A stretch of 64,000 nucleotides of DNA from JAADHX01 sp964569385. GTDB lineage: Bacteria > Actinomycetota > Acidimicrobiia > Acidimicrobiales > Poriferisodalaceae. How positions within the stretch are numbered: position 1 is the first letter of the stretch; every line of letters starts with the position of its first letter. A program made the translations under genes and the position numbers. Where the stretch lies: positions 1 through 64,000 of the forward strand of contig CAZMUM010000019.1 in assembly GCA_964569385.1 (NCBI GenBank). Direction: 5' to 3'. Positions 25,377-33,956 of this stretch are shown piece by piece. The notes under the pieces were generated by a model. That model was not told the DNA's origin. It did no database searches and saw nothing but the letters and a program-made list of their open reading frames with translations.

Positions 25377-25434
25377 GAAACTTAGCCAGCTCATGTTCGG
25401 CCTCACCTACCGGCTCGGCCTCTCGTAGTCTGGG

Positions 25435-26634
25435 GTGATGATGCGACCAGACGCCGGCGCCTTCGTTGAAGGACCACGACTACTCGAATCCGGGGCCGCC
25501 GACGGGGCGCTGTCGGGATTGACCTTCACAGCCAAGGAACTCTTCGATGTGAAAGGGTTGCCAACAGGCTGCGGTAACCCCCAGCTTCGCGCCGCGGTCG
25601 CGCCGGCGGAGGCCAACGCCGTTGCGGTCCAATCGCTGCTAGATGCCGGCGCAGACCTAATCGGAACCACCATCACTGTCGAGTTTGCCTGGTCTTTGTC
25701 TGGCATCAACCCCCATGACGGCACCCCAGACAATCCCGCCGATCCGCACGGGCTTCCCGGTGGGTCATCTGCGGGAGCTGCCGCAGCGACGGCTGCCGGC
25801 ATCTGCGACCTCGCCCTTGGTACCGACACGGCAGGCTCGGTCAGAGTACCGGCGGCCTATTGCGGCCTGCTCGGCATACGCCCGACTCATGGCCGCACAA
25901 GCCTCGACGGGGTGGCACCGCTTTCACCAACTTTCGATACGACTGGCTGGTTCGCCAGAGACACGTCGGTGTTCGAGGCAGCCGCAAAGGTGCTGCTCGA
26001 CGACTGGGCCGCACCCTCGGCGCCCGATGGGATCACGGTGCTCACTGATGCCTTTGCGCTGGCGTCGGTCGAGGTTCGCAACGGCATCGAACCGCTAGTG
26101 GCTGCCGCCATCGATCGAGTCGGCGGCGCTGTCATCGAGGTCGATGCTGGCCCCGCTGGAGTGTTCGAACAGTGGGCGTCGGCCTTCACGGCTCGAGGCC
26201 TCAGGGAAGGCTGGGAATCGAATCGAGCGTTCTTCGAAGAGTTCGGATCAGATGGAGTTGGCGAAGAAATCAGGCCCCGGTTCGATGTCGGTCCCAACAT
26301 CACCGATGATCAGGTCAAAGCCGCTGATGAGGTAATTGCCGCCGCCAAGCAACGACTAGAGATCCTGACCGAAGGCGGACACTCGATCGTATTGTTGCCA
26401 GCCGCACCACAAATCGCGCCGCGACGTTTTGACGAGGTTGCCCAGGCTGCCCTTCAACGGGTGCCGCTTCTTCAGACGACAGCGTTGGCGACGTTGACCG
26501 GTGCCCCAGCGGTGACGGTTCCGATTCGCACGTTTACCGGAACCCAAGTTGGGCTGTCGCTGGTCGGCGCTCCCGGAACCGACGAAATGCTCATCGCGTT
26601 CGCGGCTCGACTGGTCGAACTCCTCAGCTTGTGA
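25435..26634 (+). CDS. Amidase (amidase-signature family)
   Basis: A 399-residue amidase-signature enzyme. The Ser-cisSer-Lys triad is visible: Lys in TAKELFDVKG, the cis Ser in GGSSAGAAAA and the nucleophile Ser in GTDTAGSVRVPA. GIRPTHGRTS follows as expected. The family hydrolyses small amides, including nicotinamide, indoleacetamide, biuret and mandelamide. Start is GTG 25435 with ATGs at 25438 and 25441 as alternatives. Its stop overlaps the next start (GTGA), so translation is probably coupled to a small membrane protein. Confidence 0.9.
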   Translation: MMMRPDAGAFVEGPRLLESGAADGALSGLTFTAKELFDVKGLPTGCGNPQLRAAVAPAEANAVAVQSLLDAGADLIGTTITVEFAWSLSGINPHDGTPDNPADPHGLPGGSSAGAAAATAAGICDLALGTDTAGSVRVPAAYCGLLGIRPTHGRTSLDGVAPLSPTFDTTGWFARDTSVFEAAAKVLLDDWAAPSAPDGITVLTDAFALASVEVRNGIEPLVAAAIDRVGGAVIEVDAGPAGVFEQWASAFTARGLREGWESNRAFFEEFGSDGVGEEIRPRFDVGPNITDDQVKAADEVIAAAKQRLEILTEGGHSIVLLPAAPQIAPRRFDEVAQAALQRVPLLQTTALATLTGAPAVTVPIRTFTGTQVGLSLVGAPGTDEMLIAFAARLVELLSL

Positions 26635-27230
26635 AGGGCGGCGATATTCCAGAACCACGAGACGACGAACCAATACACGTTCCCGCTAATGAGCGCGCCG
26701 CTGGGCTCGGCCACGGACGTACCGAGCGTCGTCGTCGGGCATCGCTTGCGCCACTCGTCTTTTTGGTTGTCGGGGCGCTTGTAGTTGGAGTGGTCGCCTA
26801 CTTTCGAGGCCATGACGAGTTGTCGTCCACGATCAACCAGACCCTCAGCGAAGCCGACGGGGGAACCCAGGTCGATTCCGTCGTGTCGATCGCGAACAAC
26901 GGCTCGGCCCAAGCCACCGTCCTGAGCGTCGGAGCCAATGCCGGCGGTGCCATCGACTCTTTCGAAGTCACGATGGGGCTGGATGGCGATGTCGCCACCT
27001 ATGGGGCCTTTGACGAGCTCGTGATTCCAGTCGGCCAAACTGCGATCATCAACTATGGATTCGTGTTCGAATGCACCGCCGCCGACGAGTTCTTCATAGA
27101 TGTCGTCGTGCGTGTGCAGGTTAGGCAGAGGGGCATATTTCGTGTGTTCGTCGAGCCCGACGACAATGCCGCCCGAAGGCGCTACGTGTGCGTCGACGGA
27201 GCTACCGTTGACGCAGCGACCAATCCGTAA
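26631..27230 (+). CDS. Single-pass membrane protein of unknown function
   Basis: A 199-residue protein: an N-terminal polar, Arg-rich cytoplasmic segment (residues 1-43), one membrane helix (LAPLVFLVVGALVVGVVAYF, about 44-63) and an extracytoplasmic domain of about 135 residues with IANNGSAQATVLSVGANAGG and a conserved-looking Cys pair (FECTAADEFF and RYVCVDGA). I do not recognise the domain; the beta-rich composition suggests an Ig-like fold. It starts with GTG inside the amidase stop. What it does with the amidase is unknown. Confidence 0.65.
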   Translation: MKGGDIPEPRDDEPIHVPANERAAGLGHGRTERRRRASLAPLVFLVVGALVVGVVAYFRGHDELSSTINQTLSEADGGTQVDSVVSIANNGSAQATVLSVGANAGGAIDSFEVTMGLDGDVATYGAFDELVIPVGQTAIINYGFVFECTAADEFFIDVVVRVQVRQRGIFRVFVEPDDNAARRRYVCVDGATVDAATNP

Positions 27231-27242
27231 CCGACTGCGCTC

Positions 27243-28106
27243 TTAGTTGAGGCGTTTGATGAGGCTGCTGGTGTCCCACCGGTTTCCGCCCATGGCCTGA
27301 ACCTCAGCGTAGTAGCCATCGACGAGTTCGGTCACAGGCAACTTGGTGCCGTTGCGTCTGGCCTCGTCGATGCAGTAGCCGAGGTCCTTCCGCATCCAAT
27401 CGACGGCAAACCCGTGGTCGAAGTGATCTGCGGCCATTGTTTCGTGACGGTTGTCCATCTGCCACGAGCCCGCCGCGCCTGCCGAAATTGTGGCGAAGAC
27501 CTTTTCGAGGTCGAGACCCGCGTTTTGGCCGAACTTGACGCCTTCGGCCAGCGCCTGAACCAAGCCCGCGATACAAATCTGGTTGATCATCTTGGTCATC
27601 TGTCCAGAACCGACCGGACCAATGAGGTTGCAACACTTCGAGTAGGCGTCGATGACTGGCGAGACGGAATCGAATGTGGCCTGACTGCCTCCGCACATGA
27701 CGGTTAGCGTGCCGTTGTCGGCGCCGGCCTGACCTCCACTGATAGGAGCATCGATGAAGCCAACTCCGGTTCGGTCGCATGCGGTGCCGAGCTCGCGAGC
27801 CAATTCAGCCGACGTCGTTGTGTGATCGACAAGCGCCGAACCCTCGGACATGCCCGCAAGCGCTCCATCGTCTCCGTATACAACCGATCGCACGTCGTCG
27901 TCGTTGCCGACACACAGGAACACCACGTCAGCGCCTTGGGCTGCATCGCGAGCTGTGGGCGCGACCGATCCGGCCCCGTACTCCGAAAGCCATGAGTCGG
28001 CCTTGGCCGCGGTGCGGTTCCAGACCGTCACATCGTGTGAGGCATTCAGTAGGTGGCCGGCCATGGGGTAACCCATCACGCCGAGACCGAGAAATGCAGT
28101 CTTCAT
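27243..28106 (-). CDS. NAD(P)-dependent 3-hydroxyisobutyrate dehydrogenase family oxidoreductase
   Basis: A 287-residue beta-hydroxyacid dehydrogenase. The Rossmann motif opens it (MKTAFLGLGVMGYPMAGHLL); FIDAPISGGQAGADNGTL is the substrate-binding region and GSGQMTKMINQI carries the catalytic Lys. Members oxidise 3-hydroxyisobutyrate, tartronate semialdehyde, 6-phosphogluconate-like acids or imines. The AAAGGA site precedes ATG 28106. Its 3' end converges with the amidase operon 12 bp away. The substrate is not evident from neighbours. Confidence 0.9.
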   Translation of the reverse strand: MKTAFLGLGVMGYPMAGHLLNASHDVTVWNRTAAKADSWLSEYGAGSVAPTARDAAQGADVVFLCVGNDDDVRSVVYGDDGALAGMSEGSALVDHTTTSAELARELGTACDRTGVGFIDAPISGGQAGADNGTLTVMCGGSQATFDSVSPVIDAYSKCCNLIGPVGSGQMTKMINQICIAGLVQALAEGVKFGQNAGLDLEKVFATISAGAAGSWQMDNRHETMAADHFDHGFAVDWMRKDLGYCIDEARRNGTKLPVTELVDGYYAEVQAMGGNRWDTSSLIKRLN

Positions 28107-28141
28107 CGTAATCCTTTAGTAGATCTGTCCACGGGTTGTCG

Positions 28142-28768
28142 TCAGCTAAGGCCCAGCTCGGCGATTCTGTCGAAAACCCGTTCGCGCTCATCACCAATAG
28201 TGGTCGCGTCGCCGTGCCCGGTGTGCACGATGGTCGAGTCCGGCAAGGTCAGTAGTTCGTCGCGGATCGAGGCCAAAATTGTCGGCTCGTCGCTATAGCT
28301 TCGCCCCGTCGCGCCAGGTCCGCCACAGAACAACGTGTCGCCACTTATCATAAGGCTCGATGCGGCATCGTAGAAACAACAACACCCGGGTGAGTGGCCA
28401 GGCGTGTGGAGAACCCCGAGTTCGTGACCGCCAGCCTTGAGTGTCGAGCCCGGAACCACAGCTCCATCGGTTGTGGCGTCTGGATACACAACATCCCACA
28501 ACATGGCGTCGTCGGTGTTGAGCAGGATCGGAGCATCGACCGCATCGCGCAGCGCGACCGCAGCATTGATGTGATCGTTGTGACCGTGGGTGAGCACAAT
28601 GGCCGTCACCCGTCGGCCGTTGACCGCATCGACGATCGGGCCATGATCGTGGGCCGCGTCGAACACCGCCACCTCTCGATCGTTGCCGACAAGCCAAATG
28701 TTGTTGGTGACCTCCCACTCGCCACCATCAAGGGCGAAGACTCCATCAGTTGTAACTAGTTCAATCAT
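28142..28768 (-). CDS. Metallo-beta-lactamase-fold hydrolase, likely mycothiol-linked
   Basis: A 208-residue MBL-fold enzyme with the zinc motif THGHNDH (HxHxDH), a later His in HTPGHSPGCC, the bridging Asp in ISGDTLFCGG and a terminal His in VHTGHGD. It is a glyoxalase II-like fold. It lies directly after S-(hydroxymethyl)mycothiol dehydrogenase, as does the Rv2260 gene after mscR in mycobacteria, so it is probably the thioesterase that hydrolyses S-formylmycothiol (inference). ATG 28768 is preferred; a GTG at 28837 would add a repeated N-terminus derived from the tandem repeat just upstream. Confidence 0.82.
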   Translation of the reverse strand: MIELVTTDGVFALDGGEWEVTNNIWLVGNDREVAVFDAAHDHGPIVDAVNGRRVTAIVLTHGHNDHINAAVALRDAVDAPILLNTDDAMLWDVVYPDATTDGAVVPGSTLKAGGHELGVLHTPGHSPGCCCFYDAASSLMISGDTLFCGGPGATGRSYSDEPTILASIRDELLTLPDSTIVHTGHGDATTIGDERERVFDRIAELGLS

Positions 28769-28770
28769 TG

Positions 28771-28854
28771 CGTTCCCGGGCCACGCAGGCCCTGTTGTTG
28801 CGTTCCCGGGCCACGCAGGCCCTGTTGTTGCGTTCACGGGCCACGCAGGCCCTT
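28771..28854 (-). repeat. 30-bp tandem repeat, three copies
   Basis: The unit CGTTCCCGGGCCACGCAGGC plus 10 bases repeats at 28771, 28801 and 28831 (the last diverges after CCCT). Each unit holds a GGGCC/GGCCC hairpin with loop ACGCA. It fills most of the gap between mscR and the MBL gene and ends two bases before the MBL ATG. It may act as an mRNA element or be a remnant of replication slippage. Confidence 0.85.
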
Positions 28855-28885
28855 TGCGTTTCGGTTTGTAGTGTCTTGGATCGGT

Positions 28886-29971
28886 TCATAACTCGACAAC
28901 TGACCGTAGGACTTCGCCGCGCTCCATCTTGTGGAACGCCTCTTCAACATCGCCAAGACCAATCCGTTCGCTCACGAAAGCATCTAGGTCGAGACGACCC
29001 TGCATGTAAAGGTCGATGAGCATTGGGAAGTCGCGGCTAGGAAGGCAATCGCCATACCAGCTCGACTTGAGTGAACCGCCGCGGCCAAACACATCGATGA
29101 ACTGAAGCTCAAGCTTCATCTCAGGGTTAGGGACCCCGACAAGCACGACGGTGCCAGCCAGATCTCGAGCCTCGAAGGCCTGCTTGTAGACAGACGGAAG
29201 CCCGATGGCATCGATAGCGACATCGACCCCGTTGCCGCCGGTGAGCTTACGAATCTCTTCGACGGCATCGACTTGGCTCGAGTTGATGGTGTGGGTGGCA
29301 CCAAAACCTTTGGCCCATTCGAGTTTCGTGTCGTCGAGGTCGACTCCGATGATGGTTGATGCTCCGGCCAGCCTGGCACCAGCGATGGCTGCATCGCCAA
29401 CCCCGCCACAGCCAAAGACTGCAACGCTGTCACCGGGGCCCACCTCGCCGGTATTCATCGCGGCACCGATGCCGGCCATTACGCCACAGCCCAAAAGGCC
29501 CGCCGCTGCTGGGTCGGCGGCCGGGTCGACCTTGGTGCATTGGCCCGAAGCCACCAGAGTTTTGTCGGCGAAGGCGCCTATGCCAAGGGCCGGCGACAAC
29601 TCTGTGCCGTCGGCGAGGGTCATCTTCTGGGTTGCGTTGTGCGTACTGAAACAGAGGTGCGGCTTGCCTTTGAGACACGAGCGACACTGACCGCACACGG
29701 CGCGCCAGTTGAGAATCACAAAATCGCCTGGGGCTACATCGGTGACCCCGTCGCCAACTGCTTCGACTACGCCAGCAGCTTCGTGGCCAAGCAGAAATGG
29801 GAACTCATCGTTTATACCGCCCTCTCGATAATGGAGGTCTGTATGGCATACACCACATGCCTGAATGGCAACAACTGCCTCGCCTGGGCCCGGATCGGGC
29901 ACGATGACATCGACGAGCTGAACCGGCTCGCCCTTAGCCATCGCGACGACGCCTTTAACGGTCTGGGGCAT
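28886..29971 (-). CDS. mscR: S-(hydroxymethyl)mycothiol dehydrogenase
   Basis: A 362-residue zinc alcohol dehydrogenase of class III type. It has the catalytic zinc ligands (CGVCHTDLHYREG, GHEAAGVVE), a structural-zinc cluster (CGQCRSCLKGKPHLC) and the Rossmann motif FGCGGVGDAAIAGA. The overall pattern (MPQTVKGVVA, ILNWRAVCG, TLVASGQCTKV, FVSERIGLGD) matches mycothiol-dependent formaldehyde dehydrogenase/MscR of actinobacteria, which oxidises S-hydroxymethylmycothiol to S-formylmycothiol and can also act on nitroso-mycothiol. The GGAGGAACGTC site before ATG 29971 decides the start over a long frame to 30193. The MBL gene follows. Confidence 0.92.
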   Translation of the reverse strand: MPQTVKGVVAMAKGEPVQLVDVIVPDPGPGEAVVAIQACGVCHTDLHYREGGINDEFPFLLGHEAAGVVEAVGDGVTDVAPGDFVILNWRAVCGQCRSCLKGKPHLCFSTHNATQKMTLADGTELSPALGIGAFADKTLVASGQCTKVDPAADPAAAGLLGCGVMAGIGAAMNTGEVGPGDSVAVFGCGGVGDAAIAGARLAGASTIIGVDLDDTKLEWAKGFGATHTINSSQVDAVEEIRKLTGGNGVDVAIDAIGLPSVYKQAFEARDLAGTVVLVGVPNPEMKLELQFIDVFGRGGSLKSSWYGDCLPSRDFPMLIDLYMQGRLDLDAFVSERIGLGDVEEAFHKMERGEVLRSVVEL

Positions 29972-30045
29972 GACGTTCCTCCAGTTGGAACCAGTGACTG
30001 AATTCGGTCTGGACTCTACGCCCTCCAGACCTTCGCGGTGGTTTC

Positions 30046-33000
30046 CTAGAAGCCGCGGACTGAAGGGGGGCCGGGGATGCCGCGTGATGCAACTCGGATT
30101 GGGTGATCGGCTGCGGTAAATGGCGAGATCGCGAAGCGCCACGACGTTGGCGACGCCGGAACCTGGTATTTGTCCAGCACTCCGGGCCCGCACGAGGCGT
30201 TACCGAGCCCGCTGTGGCGCCCGTCGATGTGGATTACGACATCATCGATGGGGCTTAGTTCGTGGGCGTGAGCAGCGGCCTCGATGTTGGCCACGGTGTG
30301 ATGCCCTACATTGAGACCGAACGCAGGATCGCCAACCAGCAATAACCCCGAGCCCTCGGAATCAGTCAGTGCCGCCCAGCGAACACCATGATGGTGGCCG
30401 CTCTCTTGGGGCACTGCATAGGGGTACATGTCGTCGGCGACTGACCGGGTGTGGCGCGTCACTCTGGCGGAACTCACCCGGTCCGGGTAAGTCTCGAATG
30501 GTCCAGGGCCATACCACTCGAGCTTGGTCAGCGCCTGGTTAAGCCGCCCGACCTGACCGAGGCGCGGCAACTGGGGCAGCCCCCATTGGCCGGAGCTGAA
30601 TGTAGCGCTGACAACGAGCAGCCCTCCCGGAAACAGCTCGTATCTGAATTCGAACCTCAGCTCGGTCGACCCGCCGGCACCAACCAAGACATGGCTACTG
30701 GTAACGGTCGTACTACTTGATACCGCCAGGGTCGTGCTCGAAATGGTGAGGTCGTCGTAACCGGCTCGATGCCATCGTCTGGTGGCTTGTTCTGCTCCAA
30801 AACGACACCGATCGTTGTCGGTTGGTGCTCGCCAAACTGTCGGTAGCAGCGGTGCAGTTACGTAGTCGCAGCCGTCGAACTCAAAACCGGCAAGGCCGCC
30901 GGAGGCCCGATCGATAGTCGCCACCACATCGCCCGATGCAAGGGCCACAAGGTCGGCGCTCTCGGCGATCTCGACCTTCTGACCTGCTGGCGATACCGAT
31001 GGGCGACGGCGAGTTGTTGGCGTCACCGCGAATTGACTGCTTGCTACCTCATGGCCTGCGGGGGCCCAACGCGTCCGAGCAGTTCGAACAACGCTGATCG
31101 TGACGAAGTGCTCGACTGAGGCGTTCAGCGTCGCTGTCTTGTACGGAACGACGATATCGGCCCCGTGACCAGGACGAATGTGGGGTAGTTCTACTGCTCC
31201 GGCCTGAACCTGGCGGCCCGCGCTCTCGAGCCTCCAGGTCACTGTGTACATGGCCAACCCGAGCCACTGTTGCCTGTTGGTAACCCTGATGAGCCCCACC
31301 TCGGCGTCAATGACCTCGAACCCCACCGGTTGATAACAGTGCTTGACTTGAGCCAGCGCGGGATGGGGGTGGCGGTCTGGTGACACCAGGCCGTTCATGC
31401 AGAACGCGCCGTCGTTTGGCTCGTCGCCGAAGTCGCCTCCGTAGCCAAACCACGGCACCGCATCTTCGTCAAGCTCGGCCACCGTTGTGCGGCGAAGGCC
31501 CTGATCGGCCCAGTCCCAGATAAAGCCGCCGTGAAGGCGGGGGAGAGACCTGATGAGCTCCCAATACTCGTCGAGGTTTCCGGTGCTGTTACCCATCGAG
31601 TGGGCGTACTCGCACGCAATAACGGGCCTGTCGTCGTTCGCGAGCGTGCCTAGAGCCTCGAGGTCGGCCAACGACGGGTACATCGGGGCGATGATGTCGA
31701 CCAGGGGTCGGCGCCCCGATGGATGGTAGTGAATCGGCCTGGTCGGGTCGTTGTTCTTCAGCCAGGAAGCAGCTATCTCGTGGTTGACGCCGTGGCCTGA
31801 TTCGTTTCCGAGCGACCAGACGATAACGCAGGCTCGGTTCTTGTCCCTGGCGACCATTCGCTGCACCCGGTTCATGAACTGGTGTTCCCAGGTGGGATCG
31901 GTTGCCAACTGATCCCACACGCCATGGCTTTCGAGGTTTGCCTCATCGAACACGTACATGCCATAGAGGTCACAGAGCTCGAGGAACTGGTGGTCGTTGG
32001 GGTAGTGCGCTGTTCGTATGGCGTTTATGTTGTGTTGTTTCATCATCTCGATGTCGCGAATCATCGATTCACGCGAGATGGCCTTGCCTGTGTCTGGGTC
32101 GTGGTCGTGGCGATTTACCCCTCGAATCTCGACTGGACGGCCATTGACGAGCAGGCGTCCGGCTTCGATCGCGACGGCGCGAACCCCGACCTTCTCGACG
32201 TGCTCATGAACAACCTCACCGTTGTTGTCGATTAGGGACACTGTGAGCGTGTGGAGGTACGGATCCTCGGCCCACCACAGCCGCACGGTGGTCAGTGTTT
32301 CGCGAAGCCTAACTACGCCGTCTTCGTCGGGCACACCTACCACGGTCACCAGCGCATCACCAGTTGCCGTCGCGAGTGAGATGCGGATCTTGTATTCAGC
32401 GAAGGGCGATACCTCACCGTCAACATCAGGTTGAGCTTTCGGAACCGAAGCGTTGCCCACGCCAAGAGTGGTTGTTACTTGTAAATCACACGTTGTGTGG
32501 TCTGACTGTAAATGTGACCGGAATAAAGTATCGATGATGCGAACATTAGGTACCGTCCACACAGTTACTGAGCGCTGAAGGCCACTCAGCCACCACATGT
32601 CTTGGCCTTCGAGATAAGAGCCGGCCGACCAGCGATACACCTGAACTGCGATGGTGTTTTGGCCTTCGACAATGTGGTCTGTGAGATCGAACGAGGCCGG
32701 CAGTCGGCTATCGGTGGTGAAGCCCACAACTTCGCCGTTTATGGCGACGTGACCGCAGGAGTCGATCGCGCCGAACGTCACCATTATTCGGCGCTCGTCT
32801 AGCCAGCTGGCGTCGATTTCGAATGTACGCCGGTAGACGGCCGTTGGGTTGTCTGCTGGCACCTTCGGCGGGTCGGCTGGCCATGGGTACTGGACGTTGG
32901 TGTAGATCGGAATGTCGGAACGCCCCGCATCAGTTAGCTGCCAGGAGCTCGGCACCTCGATTTCGGCCCATGCGTCGGATGCGTCGTTGGGCTGAGCTAT

Positions 33001-33168
33001 TGCGGCCCAGTCGCCCGGCACATCTTCTGGCCGGTCATAGAGCCGGAAACACCAGCGGCCGTCAAGGCTCAGCTGCTCACCAGACGACTCCATCGCAATG
33101 GTGGCCGGCACACGTCCCCAACCGGTAACCGTGTGATCTAGATGGTCTGGAAGGCCCGGTGTTGTCAC
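30046..33168 (-). CDS. lacZ: Beta-galactosidase, GH2 (LacZ type)
   Basis: A 1040-residue glycoside hydrolase of family 2, the full length of LacZ. The sugar-binding domain begins LSLDGRWCFRLYDRPEDVP; the TIM barrel has the acid/base Glu in VIVWSLGNESGHG and the nucleophile Glu in VIACEYAHSMGNSTGN. Domain 4-5 small-chain features (ETYPDRVSSARV, YPYAVPQESGHHHGVRW) are present. It hydrolyses terminal beta-galactosides. Start GTG 33168; a nearby ATG at 33173 is out of frame. No signal peptide, so cytoplasmic. It follows the PaiB-like gene by 23 bp on the same strand; no lactose permease or LacI regulator is nearby. Confidence 0.95.
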   Translation of the reverse strand: MTTPGLPDHLDHTVTGWGRVPATIAMESSGEQLSLDGRWCFRLYDRPEDVPGDWAAIAQPNDASDAWAEIEVPSSWQLTDAGRSDIPIYTNVQYPWPADPPKVPADNPTAVYRRTFEIDASWLDERRIMVTFGAIDSCGHVAINGEVVGFTTDSRLPASFDLTDHIVEGQNTIAVQVYRWSAGSYLEGQDMWWLSGLQRSVTVWTVPNVRIIDTLFRSHLQSDHTTCDLQVTTTLGVGNASVPKAQPDVDGEVSPFAEYKIRISLATATGDALVTVVGVPDEDGVVRLRETLTTVRLWWAEDPYLHTLTVSLIDNNGEVVHEHVEKVGVRAVAIEAGRLLVNGRPVEIRGVNRHDHDPDTGKAISRESMIRDIEMMKQHNINAIRTAHYPNDHQFLELCDLYGMYVFDEANLESHGVWDQLATDPTWEHQFMNRVQRMVARDKNRACVIVWSLGNESGHGVNHEIAASWLKNNDPTRPIHYHPSGRRPLVDIIAPMYPSLADLEALGTLANDDRPVIACEYAHSMGNSTGNLDEYWELIRSLPRLHGGFIWDWADQGLRRTTVAELDEDAVPWFGYGGDFGDEPNDGAFCMNGLVSPDRHPHPALAQVKHCYQPVGFEVIDAEVGLIRVTNRQQWLGLAMYTVTWRLESAGRQVQAGAVELPHIRPGHGADIVVPYKTATLNASVEHFVTISVVRTARTRWAPAGHEVASSQFAVTPTTRRRPSVSPAGQKVEIAESADLVALASGDVVATIDRASGGLAGFEFDGCDYVTAPLLPTVWRAPTDNDRCRFGAEQATRRWHRAGYDDLTISSTTLAVSSSTTVTSSHVLVGAGGSTELRFEFRYELFPGGLLVVSATFSSGQWGLPQLPRLGQVGRLNQALTKLEWYGPGPFETYPDRVSSARVTRHTRSVADDMYPYAVPQESGHHHGVRWAALTDSEGSGLLLVGDPAFGLNVGHHTVANIEAAAHAHELSPIDDVVIHIDGRHSGLGNASCGPGVLDKYQVPASPTSWRFAISPFTAADHPIRVASRGIPGPPSVRGF

Positions 33169-33191
33169 AACATCAGATGGTACGGCGACGC

Positions 33192-33821
33192 CTAGGTCTC
33201 TGTGGCCCGTCTTGTCATGTGATCGGCCGCCGCTTGGTCTCCAGGGCTATTTCGGTCGCGAAGGGTCTGCTCGATGAGTGTGCGGTGCTCTGGAGTCTTG
33301 TTGCCGCCGTACTTGAGCTTCCCAACCATCGACTCGATGTGCAGAACAACGGCCTTAATGGCCCGAAGTTGTTTTCCGTACGGGTCTGGGCCCGGTTGCA
33401 CGACTGCGTGGCCCCCTTGGGGTTGGAAGTGTCGAAGCTGATGCATCAATACGTCGGCCACCTGCTCGGGTTCGGCCATGATCTCGGCTCGACACCTCGC
33501 CTGAACCGACGCGTAATAGCTCGTGGCGGTTCCGTAGTCTGGGTCGGTGCCAGGAACAGCGTTCGTTCGCGTATCGATGTAGGTCCAGTCGGCGATGATG
33601 GTGAACATCACCAGCGGATTCTCCTCGATGGCGGCCCAGGCCGGGTTGTTGACAGCTAGGTGCAATGCGAGGTCGGCTTGGCCGTCGAATATGAAATGGG
33701 TTGGGACGACTACCGGCAAATCACGACCTGTTCCAGGTGCGATTAGTTGACCGAAATCGTTACCTGCCAAGAGCATCCGACATTCAGCATCGGTGGCTGC
33801 ATCGTGGGGTCTAATCAGCAT
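33192..33821 (-). CDS. FMN-binding PaiB-like protein
   Basis: A 209-residue protein of the FMN_bind_2/PaiB family: VVVPTHFIFDGQADLALHLA with NPAW, WTYIDTRTNAVPGTDPDYG, YYASVQARCRAEI and the C-terminal SMVGKLKYGGNK, all characteristic. PaiB was named as a repressor of sporulation and degradative enzymes in Bacillus, but most members look like flavin-binding split-barrel oxidoreductases. Divergent from the beta-lactamase-family gene and upstream of lacZ, which it might influence (inference). Confidence 0.85.
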   Translation of the reverse strand: MLIRPHDAATDAECRMLLAGNDFGQLIAPGTGRDLPVVVPTHFIFDGQADLALHLAVNNPAWAAIEENPLVMFTIIADWTYIDTRTNAVPGTDPDYGTATSYYASVQARCRAEIMAEPEQVADVLMHQLRHFQPQGGHAVVQPGPDPYGKQLRAIKAVVLHIESMVGKLKYGGNKTPEHRTLIEQTLRDRNSPGDQAAADHMTRRATET

Positions 33822-33956
33822 CGTGGGGCTCCGTTGTTCGCGGCGTCGGTCGGCGACATTGGTCGAATCAGTATCTCGTTTCGGGTGACGGTACCGCCGC
33901 GCTGTACGGTGCCGTGTTTGGAAGCGGACTTCTGTCCACTAGCGCTGAGGGCATTC

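Noticed and set aside
28771..28854. Possible CRISPR array
   Set aside because: The three 30-bp units are directly adjacent with no spacers, so it is a simple tandem repeat.
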